Origin: Yponomeuta sedellus
Lineage: Eukaryota; Arthropoda; Insecta; Lepidoptera; Yponomeutidae
Length of the DNA: 64,000 nucleotides
Reading direction: 5' to 3'
Assembly (NCBI GenBank): GCA_934045075.1
Contig: OW203724.1
Location: 11,519,473 to 11,583,472, forward strand
Positions 53,525 through 64,000 of this stretch are shown here, one piece after another. Made by a program: the position numbers and the translations under genes. The notes under the pieces were generated by a model, which worked only from the letters and a program-made list of their open reading frames with translations, had not been told where the DNA came from and did not search any database. Position 1 is the first letter of the stretch. Every line of letters starts with the position of its first letter.

Positions 53525-53639
53525 TTTACACGTTTAAATTTTACAAGTTAAGGCGCTTAGGGACGCTATCTAGGACCACCAATGGAATACAATCATAAAC
53601 TGTTTTATTAATAAGTTTTTTTCATATAAAAATTCACCA

Positions 53640-55348
53640 TATAAAAAATCTTTCGAAGGGTACCTCAGACCACCAAAATGTACATTTTGTCGAAATGTAG
53701 AGAGCATATTCGAGCATTTGATGTAGGTGACCAGTTCTCTCTTCTAAATGCTAGCACCCATTTTTCCAGAACAGAACTATTTTGAAGAAATCTGGAAAAG
53801 AAACATTGCTAATATTAATAAATATTGTAATACATTAAAATATAATAAGTAATAACTTTAGTATTATTATTCGCGATACTCATACATAGCTGTTGTTATT
53901 GAACGGGTCGATTATTTATTAGAGAAATAAGGTAATTACGTTTTACCTAATAAACGATCGCGGCTAGACGGTATTGTACGAGATTCATTGATACAAATTC
54001 AAATTTGAATTCTATACTGAATTCAAGGGCACATTGCTTGCGGCAGAATGCACAAAAACACCGAAAGGGTTCTTGCGATAAATTCGAGTTGACACATTTT
54101 CTGCTGAGTGGAATGAATGCTGAAAAATTATATGGGCAACAAGTCACATAGGAAGGCGATGCAGCTATCTAACAAAGCATCAGGATATTATATTTGATAA
54201 TTCAGTGCTGTAGCCGTAATGTTTCTGTCTCTATTGTTTTTATTATAGATTTCGATATCAACCCTTGTATGTCCATAACTCTGGAGCACGGGTCCTGCAT
54301 CGCAGAAAGGTTAGGCCATACTCCACCGCAGGGGCCAAGCCCGGGTTATAGTTTTAGGTACATTTGATTTTTAATAACGATACATTAAGTATTAAAGATT
54401 CATAATATATTTTGATTACGTTTGTAACTTAATATCTGTACAAGGACAAGCCGTCGAAGTCTGGGACTTCGAGTTAAGTAATGATCATGCAGCGTTGCCA
54501 GATATACGATTTAAATCGTATTCATACGATGTTTTACATTTATGTTGCATATACTCGTACGATCAAGGGGCAGAAATCGTACGTAAACATACGACGTTTT
54601 TTTGATTTTATTCGACCAAAGTACTAATACCAACATAGCACGTCACTATTTATACTTTTACTTACTAAGTAGCAACCCTTAAGGTAAATCTAACTAATGT
54701 GCGACGTTACCGGTTACTCGTTTTTGTGACACAGATTATAAACGCTGCTTCAGTTCAGTCAATCTTATTAAAACAAAGATCCGAAATAGGCTGAGCAATG
54801 AAACTCTAAACGGCACACTTTTGGCAAAAATACATATTAAGCGCTATGGGTGTTGTGTGGATTTTTCTCAAGCAAGAGCAATAATATTAACATTACAGTA
54901 AAACCCTTTACGGGGATAAATAAAAACCTAAAAATAGTGTGTTTATGTTTAATCGATTGTTTACTTTAAAGTAATAAAACAAAGGTTTTGAAAACGTTCT
55001 GTTTTTTTAGCAGCCTTCTTAGGGAATACTACTTTTTATTTTCCCATCGTACGGTCGCTTATAACGTCTGCCAACACGGTCAAGTAATGATCGGTATTTT
55101 CGACATAAACGGATGGCAACATTTTTTTACTCTTCGTTTTTTTAGGTTAGGAAAGAAAATTCTATTAAATTGCTTTTCTTACGGACTAGTTGCAAAGCTA
55201 CTAGTTGAAACTTAACTAAAATACTCAACATAAGGCAACTTTGGGCTTAACAATAATTGAAACACAATAATTACTTACCTATCAAAGGAAACTTCCCCAA
55301 AGCTCTTTCTTAACGATTTCTGCATACGAGTACACTACAATTCACCAT
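53640..55348 (-). pseudogene. THAP-domain gene 2, right-arm copy
   Basis: Mirror copy of 46078-47700. Exon 1 (55348 downward) keeps M-V-N-C-S-V-L-V-C-R-N-R and the same in-frame TAA, and has lost one G in a following G-run. The distal C-x2-H half lies near 53790-53640. The frame at 54147-53947 is intronic and 97% identical to its left counterpart. Confidence 0.6.
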
Positions 55349-55862
55349 ACTTTCTCTATTTAGGTCACTTTTAATATATCATTTCACAAATACACGGTTG
55401 CTCTTCGAAACGGCTAGCGTAGCGTTAAATATGATAAAATTTTCAAAATCTTGTCGTTTGTTTGCCCCCAAAAACGTCAACTTGACACTGGGGGCAAACA
55501 AAAAAAGCAGTTACATTTTTGCTGTTTACTCTATCTCTTTCTCACCCATGGTCGCTACGTACGTTTGTTTCATTTAAAACTTGTATGTGTGCGCTGTGGC
55601 TTGCTCTATAGTTTTACTCCCTCTACGGTTCGCATTTAGCCCCGTTTTAATGGCGGACATATATTTGTCTCACTCTTTATTACTACCTACTTACTCTTTC
55701 TTTGTTGTCATGTCAATGTCAAACTGAAAGAAAATATAACAAATATGGCGGAACGCGGCACATATTATAACGTTTTCTAGTTAAAATTTTTGTGTTTTAA
55801 GTTTGTTCAATATCTAGCTGTGTGTATCTTGTTGTACAGTGTTTAGTGATTTTCTTTTAATA
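55349..55862. promoter_or_regulatory. Divergent promoter between THAP genes 1 and 2, right arm
   Basis: Uninterrupted 514-bp version of the 45513-46077 region. Contains the conserved tttgcccccа-type hairpin around a gtcaacttgac palindrome (55455-55505), and aaatatggcggaac near 55739 resembling a YY1-type site. Function inferred from position. Confidence 0.45.
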
Positions 55863-57388
55863 ATGGCATTGATCGGATGGTGTCGAACTTGTGCCATTTG
55901 TAAAATAAGATCAGCCGGTCAAAGGGTACCAAAAGAAAGTTTATGGGTAAATTTCCTAGGGATGAAGACCGGTTAGTATTTCTGGCTACAGTTTTTGTCA
56001 TCTTGCACAAGAGCAAGATCATGAATTATGTTAAATAACGTAATTAATATACTATGAGAAAAATACTAAGATGTTTCAATGTCATAGTGATGTGCCATAC
56101 ACATATTCAATATCGATAAAAAAATATCTGATAGGTACCTTGGTCAGAATTACTACTCAGTGTACGACGGGTGAATTGCTGTAAGCCATAACAATGTTTC
56201 AACGATGCACTATTAGTGGCTGCATTGAATGTTGTTTTTTTTTTTAGATGCAAACAATGGGTGAAAATTGTGGAAGATCTTATATCGTATATCCCCATCG
56301 AAAAACTCCACCAACATAAATATGTTTGTAGAGATCATTTCCGGCCGAAAGATTTTAACATCGATTTTAAAAGGAAGCCGATTAAAGAAATGGTGAGTTG
56401 TGTTATAATGTAACACTCACCACATTTCATGAATAATTATGTAATAAAACACAAAATACGCCTGGCTTTACGTCGAACATTTGAATGTATTTTGCTCCGT
56501 CATTTAGAACGCAATATTATTATTTCGTCTTAATACATAAATGACATACTTTGATAAACATTTTTTTACAGGGCTGTATCTTCTCTACTTATAAATGCGC
56601 CTTCCTGATTACTTACTAGCTGAGTTTCCTTACCACGTAGCCACGTCGCATCACTTGAAACTGGTTAGTGATTGGAATTACTAAAATATTTTTTTTACTA
56701 ATTTTTAACTTACAATATTTTTTTATAAAAATGTATTTGATAGTTACATAGTCAATTATGCAGTTATGTGGTAAACAGGAACAAACTATTTTTTTTTTCG
56801 GACTATTCTTGCAATTGTTTATTTTCAGATTCAGCTATACAAAAACCTATTAGTTGTCGAGCTTCACAAAACAACTCTGTTACGTAGACTTTTCATGTAT
56901 CGCTGAAGTTTTTTGTAACTAGAGTTTGTTTACTTTGATAAATTACAAAGTGTTATCATTTTCAGCACCTTGTACAGCAGCCAAAATATCAGCTGTTGCT
57001 ATTGGTCCGGTAGGGTTTGACCACAATTATTGTGGCCTGGAATCTCAGCATATTTATCAGAACTATCCTGGAAGTAGCATAGTTTACCAACAAATTAATA
57101 ATCAATAACGACTCAACTTAACTTTTTTTGACGATTTCAGCACCTGAATCCAAACCACCGATTGATGAAGTTCGCTCAGATTGGACACCTCTAAGGAAAA
57201 ACCAAATAGCTGTTGAAATAAATTCAATAGACCTTGACCACAATTATTGTGATTTGATAATCAATAATAAAATACTAATTTCATTTATCGTTTTATTGAA
57301 AACATTGATTTTTATTAATTTTATTTGGCTAACTGCGGATCCCCTGGATGAAAATTTATCGATATCGATAAATGTAGTACCAATGTAA
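55863..57388 (+). pseudogene. THAP-domain gene 1, right-arm copy
   Basis: Exon blocks at 55863-55971, 56248-56392, about 56573-56665, about 56829-56880, 56966-57069 and 57141-57388. Compared with the left copy, exon 1 has a 1-base deletion, exon 2 a net 10-base insertion, and the donor after the D-H-N-Y-C-G-L-E exon is mutated from GT to GA. It is therefore dead although its promoter is uninterrupted. The last exon keeps a long open frame (D-L-D-H-N-Y-C-D-L, then a hydrophobic segment and L-S-I-S-I-N-V-V). Confidence 0.7.
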
Positions 57389-57760
57389 GTGGACGTCCCT
57401 AATGCACAGACAAGTTGTTATGTTGGTAGCACTTTTGACATTGCATTTTTGCTCTATTGGTTGGTATTGCTAACGGGGCTAAACTCATTACAAAAGCATG
57501 GAGGTCCCGTCTCTTAAAACGTAGTGTTTATATGCTCTGTGGTTCTTATTCTGAATTCTGAGATCCGTCCGTTATTTTTTGTTTGAATTTGTGTCTAATT
57601 TGTGTTTGAATTGAAAGCGTTTTGTGTGTTTTGTTTATTATTTAGCACCTACGTATTGGTATATGCAGGTGAAGAAATCCGATGCAATCCAAAAGACTGT
57701 AACAAAAATAGCGGCGGTAACACGGACGACTTCACAACCTAGAAGATAGAATAAAGTGCA

Positions 57761-60118
57761 ATGGAAACAGATTATTTCAAGGTAATGTCTGAAATAGATG
57801 CCAGGGCTGTATTGCGATATTTGAATGAACTGGGAATTCATAACATCAGTGGCGAAGTTCTCAAACTTTTTATCACAGGCAAGTATTTTTAAAGGCGACA
57901 ACTTTTAATCTTGCAGAAAGATAATTTACAATAGAATAAATAAAAATTAAATACAAAAGAGACTACGTCTATGTCCACCTTGAAGGTTGAAGGTCCGGCT
58001 GGTGGGTATAGTTGGTAAATCCCAACCCTTGTCCTGGCCCCAAACTGGGATACCTTATGCTATGGTAACCAGGCAAAGACATGACAATCATGAAAATACA
58101 CCCAGACTGAGGCAGTAATCACCCACCATACAAACTGTCTTGCGGTCCCGGTGGGAATCTAAAGCACAATTCTGGTACCTATGAAAAATTATAATGATTC
58201 ATAAAAACCTATTTAGTGGCTAAAAATTTCACCCATGCCGGGATTCGGATCCGTGACCTCTCGCTATCCGTGCCAGCGCTCTTTCCAACTGAGCTAATGG
58301 GCGACTCACCGGCATCAGTGAAATTTCGAACCTCTTTTCAATATTCTCTGTATTACGTACAGGCAGCGACATCTGGCTGAAGTAATTTGCATCACTTGCA
58401 GCCCCGAGTACCTACTTTGCAGTTAGGTTTTTACATCGGAATGATATCGCTGTACCCACATGATTATACTATTTTTATTTTTAATGCACTTACCCGTGCT
58501 AAGGACAATTTTAAAAACCTATTTAGAGGCTAAAAATTCCACCCATGCCGGGATTCCAACCTGCGACCTCTGGCTATGCGTGCCAGTGCTCTTTCCAACT
58601 GAGCTAATGGGCGACTCACTGGCATCAGTGAAATTTCGAACCTCTTTACAATGATCTATGTAATGTAATAGTAATGATAAATTCTTATTGGAACTCTTAT
58701 CAAGTATCAAATAAGGAATAGTACATAAGTTGTTCAGTCTATAGCATATTACTCTTTACATATCAAGTACAAAGTCACTTGTAACATTACTAAGCTGGGT
58801 AAATGATGCAGGTAAAAGTTGTTGTGCTCCTATATAATACCTTTATATTTAAAAACCTATTTAGAGGCTAAAAATTTCACCCAGTGATATCGTTACGATG
58901 TTAAACCTAACTGCAAAGTAGGTAGTCGGGGCTGTAAGTAATGCAATTTGCTTAAGTCAGATGTCGCTGCCTGTACGTAATACAGAGAATATTGTAAAGA
59001 GGTTCGAAATTTCACTGATGTCGTGAGTCGCCCATTGGCTCAATTGGTAGAGCGCTGGTACGGATAGCCAGAGGTTGCGGGTTCGAATCCCGGCATGGGT
59101 GAAATTTTTAGCCTCTAAATAGGTTTTTAAATTTGTTCCTTAGCACGGGTTAGTGCATTAAAAATAAAAATAGTGTAATACCTTTAAAGTCAAAGATATA
59201 ATAACTTGCCACTTCTCTATTACAGATCTCAAGAAGCTAATTAAATATGACTTACAGTCCAAATGTCCAAACAATAGTTCAACAGCCCATGAACTTGAAG
59301 GATTTGAGCGGCTGCACAGTGCCAGTACATTTAGCTCCAGGTTGAAATCCAAAATTCAAGAATCTGAGGTGGTTTCCATGTGCTCCAGGGAATGTCAGAA
59401 AACAAGGAGATTGTTTAAAGTACGGAATATTGCATCTGCCCCTAATTTGGGCCACAAAAAATTGGAAATGGATTCAGTCATGAAGAGATCTTGCTCGTGC
59501 GTGAGAATAGAAAAAAAACCTGACCTAGCAGCAACTGGTCCATCTAAGGCCTCTACGAGTTCTGCAAATTGTATGTTAAACCTTTGTGATGACTAGCAAC
59601 TTCAAATCATGCATTATTAGACACTATTTGTTTTGTGCCCATAAGGGAACAGTGATATGAATTTAAAAATAGTTCCTACTGGCCACAACCTACAATCAAT
59701 AAGTCAATAAATCATTCCATTTGCAAATAGGAGTAATACTAACTTAATGTGATTTAAGTATTTCTAACTCCTTAAAATTTTCTTAATTTTAAAAGCAACT
59801 AAAACAGACATTAATTTTTCAGTGATAAAAGTCCAAAAGCAACCAGTACCTAAGAAATGTGATCCGGTGCAGTTGTATCACTACTATACAAGTATGTGGG
59901 CTAAATATAAGGCCAATGTACCTGGCGAAAACAACTGGGCCAACCTGCGCTGGGAGATACGGAAGAAGATGGCCGGTGTTGGAGATGAGCAAAGGCCCAA
60001 CAAGGTGATTTGGCTTTCCTAAAGTGTGAGTCGACTAGCTTCGAATGTATTTAACATAAAAATTAATTTGTTCTTCCAGGTAACAGAGACACAAAAGTGT
60101 GAAGCTATCAAACTATGA
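57761..60118 (+). CDS. HYLS1: HYLS1 homologue (hydrolethalus syndrome protein 1), complete
   Basis: Four exons in phase: 57761-57878, 59226-59570, 59823-60004 and 60080-60118; 227 residues. The N-terminus (A-R-A-V-L-R-Y-L-N-E-L-G, then D-L-K-K-L-I) matches the conserved N-terminal helix region of HYLS1 proteins. Exon 3 contains the HYLS1 box: K-K-C-D-P-V-Q-L-Y-H-Y-Y, W, P-G-E-N-N and L-R-W-E-I-R-K-K-M. HYLS1 is a centriole-bound protein needed to make cilia, acting with SAS-4/CPAP. The middle exon is basic and serine-rich with little conservation. Intron 1 begins with a GC donor (ACAG|GCAAGT); using a nearby GT would bring an early stop. The start follows the right arm of the inverted duplication by about 220 bp, so its promoter may abut that boundary. 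Confidence 0.88.
58030..58165 (-). repeat. SINE-like repeat copy in HYLS1 intron 1
   Basis: Copy of the 610-790 family (gggataccttatgctatgg; atacacccagactgaggc). Confidence 0.5.
58201..58432 (-). repeat. tRNA-like SINE, copy C
   Basis: Minus-strand copy with tail, tRNA-like core and leader to the gcaaagtagg phrase. In HYLS1 intron 1, antisense. Confidence 0.7.
58468..58655 (-). repeat. tRNA-like SINE, copy D
   Basis: Begins actatttttatttttaatgc, then tail and core on the minus strand; the leader is truncated. In HYLS1 intron 1. Confidence 0.7.
58851..59172 (+). repeat. tRNA-like SINE, copy E
   Basis: Plus-strand copy with the best tRNA-like core (59030-59100): the acceptor-like ends pair and A and B boxes are present, but the anticodon loop ACGGATA lacks U33 and no CCA-type processing context is seen. 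Starts with an inverted fragment of its own tail and ends aaaataaaaatagt. It lies 54 bp before HYLS1 exon 2. Confidence 0.7.
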
Positions 60119-61182
60119 CTGGGACTGTGGCATTGGAAAGTCTAAATTACAAAGTAGAAGTACTAATTTGATTGTATTCAAGACATATCATGCAGATGTA
60201 ACACAATAGATTTATCACTTGTAATTCTAGCCTTAGGTCTCACGAACATAGTTTTTCAATGGAGGCAAATAACCATGATAATAGCTATTATTTGCCACTA
60301 CTGTATTGCAGAAAACTACCATACAAAGCAATAGCAGTAATAGTAATGGCGGAACCTTTGCAAAATATTGGTCTCTCGCGAGGTTATTTTAGTTATTATT
60401 TCAGTTATTTTATACATCTTATACCATTGGAATGCTATTGGTTACAGTGGTAATCTTAGCAATCGCATGAACGAAGTAACCATTAATAATAAGACCTGAG
60501 AATATGACTATTGAACTATTAGCTATGCATTTTAGTGACTCGTCCCACTTGGTCTCACAGGTGAGGAACATGGGGAGAAACATGGCCAGTTCCATGTTTT
60601 ACGAGAAATCTTGAAAAATATGGGCCAGCCAGCCCAAAAAGTATTGAGTCAATATCGAAGAAACTACTTTGAATGCTGTGTCATTTCTTTTGCTATGAAA
60701 TGGGGCCCATTTCATAGCAAAACGGCGCTCATAACGCTTCAGGGACAGAAATCTCAAAAAGCTGAAATTCTGGCTGGCTTAGCAATATTTTTTAATTTTT
60801 TGACGAAGCTATAGCGGCACAAACGATCAAACCATGGTTGTTCGCCGGCATTAACGATTCTTTATCGACCTAACTCTGCGTAATCCTACCATTCATGGCA
60901 TTCACTTCTAATGACGCCAGTAAAATATACTTATCTATGTTCTAATGGCGTTTAGGTTCGTAACCTAGCCAAACCAGATGATATTTGTATAGGTTCGTGA
61001 CCGAGTCAAACCAAACATGTAGGTAGTGCGCATAATATAATAACTTATCTTGAAATCACTGTTGTATGTAAGGATTTGTATTTAAGTCGAGATAGCACCA
61101 CGACCGCCACCAACGGAAAAAAAATTTAGGTAAGTATCTTTTATAACGCGTCTTCGGAAAAAGCGAACATAAGCGACATAAT
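60119..61182. other. 3' flank of HYLS1, unrecognised
   Basis: No exon or element supported. An inverted repeat aaatggggcccatttcatagcaaaa overlaps gctatgaaatgg near 60690-60725. Confidence 0.45.
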
Positions 61183-61366
61183 ACTATTTTTATTTTTAAT
61201 GCACTAACCCGTGCTAAGGACAAATTTAAAAACCTATTTAGAGGCTAAAAATTTCACCCATGCCGGGATTCGAACCCGCAACCTCTGGCTATCCGTGCCA
61301 GCGCTCTTCCAATTGAGCCAATGAGCGACTCACCGGCATCAGTGAAATTTCGAACCTCTTTACACT
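61183..61366 (-). repeat. tRNA-like SINE, copy F
   Basis: Minus-strand copy starting actatttttatttttaatgc and ending in the leader gaaatttcgaacctcttt. Confidence 0.7.
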
Positions 61367-61374
61367 ATTCATAT

Positions 61375-61520
61375 TAGAAATGAGTTTTTATTTTTCTCAT
61401 ATTCGAAATGAAAAGTAGAGTGTTTAACACGGGTAAAAGAATCAATTCCTACTCGGACCATAGCCGTCTAATCTAAATACCTCGGTAATTGATTCTTTCT
61501 ACCCTCGGTTAACAATCTAC
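61375..61520 (+). repeat. Copy of the 29064 tandem-unit repeat
   Basis: Shares gagtttttatttttctcata and ttaacacgggtaaaagaatc with the units at 29064 and 29353. Followed by a SINE-like copy at 61600-61690. Confidence 0.6.
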
Positions 61521-61849
61521 TCTTCCATTGTTAGCGCTAGGTAGCACTACGGCCCGCGTCAGAATGACCCGTCAACATGACCACGCGTATTATCGTCGGA
61601 AATTATACAGACAAAAAAAACCCCAGGTCTTTGATGTTTACGTCGTTGTTTCTGGTTCCCACGACACAGGGTATCCTTTCATGCTAGCTACAGATTTCTG
61701 GTCAAATTACGTTCATGTACCTATGCTAAGAAGAGCTAGAATTAAAATTGTAATGTTCCAATGTTTTAATATATTTGAGAAGGCGTAAATGAAAAAAACT
61801 GGATTAGGTTAAGACTAATTTACTACTAATAAACAATTAAAATATTAAT

Positions 61850-62061
61850 TCACACTTGATCTAGTTTAAATGCATGATGTTCCTCCATAGAGTGCATGTG
61901 ATGCAGGATCCTCTCTTCAATTCTCTCAGCAGCTGATACTGTTAGCACCAGAGTGTCATGCTTCAGCATGGAGTAAACATTTAGACCATAAACCGGCATA
62001 ATATTGACATGTGCCAGGGCTTCACTGGCTGCTGTTATGTTTCTTGGCAGAATATCATTAC
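61850..62061 (-). CDS. MRPL4: Mitochondrial ribosomal protein uL4m, terminal exon
   Basis: Last exon on the minus strand, from a ttttcag acceptor at 62062-62063 to a TGA at 61850. It encodes about 70 residues: N-D-I-L-P-R-N-I-T, H-V-N-I-M-P-V-Y-G-L-N-V-Y-S-M-L-K-H-D-T-L-V-L-T and a C-terminal R-I-E-E-R-I-L. This is the conserved end of the L4 fold in mitochondrial L4 proteins. The exon starts with the third base of a split codon. uL4m is a core protein of the large mitoribosomal subunit. Upstream exons must lie at higher coordinates; I could not identify them in the remaining 2 kb. It converges with HYLS1. Confidence 0.85.
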
Positions 62062-63362
62062 TGAAAAATAAAAATGTCAACATCCTTATAACTTAAATTT
62101 TTCATACTGTAATATTTCAGATATATTAAAGACCACACTTAATATGGTCATGTACAATACACAATATATTGTACCTATACAGCAAAACTTAGATATGTAA
62201 GCCCTTTAATGTAGGTACCTATTTTGTTTTCTAGTGTGTACAATAGAGTTTTAATCTAATCTCCATTCATATACAACTAGCTGAACCAGCGAACTTCGTA
62301 CCGCCTAACAGTCTTTTCTTTAATTTTTTTTATTTTTCTCTGTAAAAACCATCCTCGTACCTACATACTCTAAAAGAATTAATAAAATCGGTTCAGCTGC
62401 TCTCGAGATTTGCGCTTACAAACACATTCAGCGATTCATTTTTTATATTATAGATGCAAACCCAAGTATCATTTTGTAGGGACCGAAGTTTTGAGAAATG
62501 CCTCTTAGTTCTAGAATGGTAATATTTTGGTTTCAGATTTTACCTCAGGTCATAAATTGTTTTTATTTAATGCAAAAAGCTCTTAGAACTCTACAGTCAT
62601 TTGAAAAACTGAATGGACTTCCACAGGCTTCCACCACAATGTAAAGCAAGGCTACTTGGTTTTACACACTGCCTAAGCAAGGCTTTTTCAGAATAATATT
62701 TTACTAAGGCTTTTAAGCATAATTAAAAACCTTCCCAGGCCTTATAGAGTTTTTCTCTTACCACTCCCAGTCTTTTTTGTTTGTACTAAGACTAATTTGA
62801 AATTTCATTTACCTTTTGACATTAAGCAAGATAGGTTCTAGTCCAAAAGTGCCTTTTGGGCATTCATTATTATTTTTGAATTTTTGCCAAACCAATTCGC
62901 AACCTTGTGGGCTTCGCGTGTGCTTTACCAAAACTTTGTTTATTCGCGAAAATATACAGGATGTCCTGGCGCAAGATGGTCAGCAGTGGCAATTTTAAAC
63001 GAAAAGTAAAACAATACTGAAATTTGAATGCTGCCATCGCAAAGTTTCCATTGGTTTCTGAGAATTATAAAATTAATTCTAATTAACTTTTGCTAAAAAC
63101 GGCCGCTTTTGGCATTAATAAATGATTTAGACATTGTTTCTGAAAACTTTGCTGTCTAAAAATAGTTCATTGTTATTTCTAGGCATTTAAGTAATTGAGC
63201 ACATTTTCAGTAATTATTCTGGTTGGTACCTAGGTAATGTTTTTTTTCTGAAGTGGCAGCACTTTCGCAGATGTTAAAGCCTTAACGTTATTTGAATATA
63301 CAGGCTCGTTGGTGACTATATACTACCTGCTCCTTAAGAAAATTAATTCTAGTAGGTAGGTA
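62062..63362. other. MRPL4 intron or flank with a repeat
   Basis: At 62278-62460 is a common lepidopteran repeat (actagctgaaccagcgaact ... aatcggttcagctgctctcg). The remainder has no exon I can support. Confidence 0.45.
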
Positions 63363-63445
63363 TTACTATTTTTTTTTATTGCACTAACCCGTGCTAAGGA
63401 CAATTTTAAAAAACCTATTTAGAGGTTAAAAATTGCACCCATGCC
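63363..63445 (-). repeat. tRNA-like SINE, partial copy G
   Basis: Outer end and tail only (gcactaacccgtgctaagga; cctatttagaggttaaaaat), truncated before the tRNA-like core. Confidence 0.6.
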
Positions 63446-64000
63446 CATAGAGCGACGAGCTTGGATAGTAGCGTGAGCAAGACAAGCGAATCAAAGCAGG
63501 TCCATTGGACTTGCTTTTGTAGGACCACGCCTGGGAAGCGGATAGAGTGCAGTCAATAAAATAGATCCAATGCGAGGATGTTGGTAAAATTATATCATCC
63601 AATCACATAAAAATTTGTTTTAACAATCGACTCGTTTAAAATCGTTGATGCCAACATAACGGCATAGGAACTAAGTATTTTCTTGACCACAGTCTACCGT
63701 ATCTTCCTCCTTGTGTTTTTATCTAAAGGTACCCAAAAGTATTTCAGAACTGCCTACTTAATTAAGTTTTGTTTAACTTAACTAGTTTAATTAACATGGC
63801 ATAAACATTAATACGGATGTACGGGCCAAACCGCATATTTAGCATTTTACTCGTACATGTATCCAGTACAGTCTATTCTTACTTGTCCAATTTAATAAAC
63901 AAGATTCTACCCGTAAACTGTAACTTTTTAGTCCAAAACTGCCATATTCCCATAAATGAAGTACATAACTTGGAACACTCTTTTAGATAACACGCTGCCA
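63446..64000. other. Unrecognised right edge
   Basis: No gene or element end supported in the last 555 bp. Confidence 0.5.

Larger units (their letters stand above)
53525..57535. repeat. Right arm of the large inverted duplication
   Basis: Reverse complement of the left arm (34310-47815 without its insertions). It keeps the empty sites of Copia-2 (near 55840-55862) and Copia-3 (cgtgtaaaataaaacg, in reverse, near 53510-53530). It ends about 220 bp before the HYLS1 start codon. Confidence 0.85.

Noticed and set aside
34310..57535. Maverick/Polinton or other giant virus-like element
   Set aside because: I found no polymerase B, integrase, capsid or packaging ATPase motif; only THAP domains and copia insertions are present.
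59030..59100. Functional tRNA gene
   Set aside because: It has A and B boxes and a cloverleaf-like layout, but the anticodon loop ACGGATA has C in place of the invariant U33. The same core occurs in many SINE copies with conserved flanks.
61528..61788. 86-residue plus-strand ORF
   Set aside because: It is made of a SINE-like repeat also found at 27240-27360.
62740..62800. Penultimate MRPL4 exon on the minus strand (K-D-W-E before a GTAAGA)
   Set aside because: The donor phase fits, but the preceding residues do not resemble uL4m and no acceptor gives a convincing exon.

Overview
The window looks like nuclear DNA of an insect, most probably a moth or butterfly (Lepidoptera). It is AT-rich and intron-rich. 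It carries host genes split into short exons with GT-AG and a few GC-AG introns, and it is full of insect repeats: RTE-type and other non-LTR tails, a mariner, a PIF/Harbinger derivative with its MITE, a Penelope-like element, tRNA-like and 5S rRNA-like SINEs, a P-element/THAP relative and three Ty1/copia elements. Nothing bacterial or viral is present.

Host genes, left to right. (1) 903-13063, plus strand: the C-terminal half of an ER thioredoxin-repeat protein resembling ERdj5/DNAJC10, in eight phase-consistent exons ending in an HDEF ER-retrieval signal; its introns hold a mariner nested in an RTE reverse transcriptase. (2) 16307-26120, minus strand: a complete four-exon PIH1D1 homologue (R2TP/PAQosome adaptor) whose second intron is an 8 kb trap of mobile elements. 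(3) 57761-60118, plus strand: a complete four-exon HYLS1 homologue (centriole/cilium protein). (4) 61850-62061, minus strand: the terminal exon of mitochondrial ribosomal protein uL4m (MRPL4). PIH1D1 and HYLS1 each contain a GC-AG intron.

Accessory DNA. 26.7-30.2 kb is a large fold-back element with long inverted arms and repeated GGATCAC motifs, carrying smaller inverted-repeat elements inside it. 32.2-33.7 kb is a broken P-like element in which a THAP DNA-binding domain is joined directly to the C-terminal part of the transposase.

34.3-57.5 kb is the most striking region. A divergent (head-to-head) pair of decayed THAP-domain genes is present twice in inverted orientation, with arms of about 4 kb; a third partial copy lies between the arms. 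Three copia elements sit inside this structure. Copia-1 is intact, with identical 176-bp LTRs, and is nested in the 5' LTR of Copia-2. Copia-2 lies 12 bp upstream of the start codon of one THAP gene. Copia-3 sits at the inner end of the left arm. The opposite arm and the other LTR preserve the empty sites, so the order of events can be read directly: inverted duplication or divergence, then Copia-2, then Copia-1. The three copia elements use two different parts of initiator tRNA-Met as primer.

The host genes do not form one operon or pathway. The window is a gene-poor, transposon-rich stretch in which element-on-element insertion can be dated relatively from target-site duplications and empty sites.
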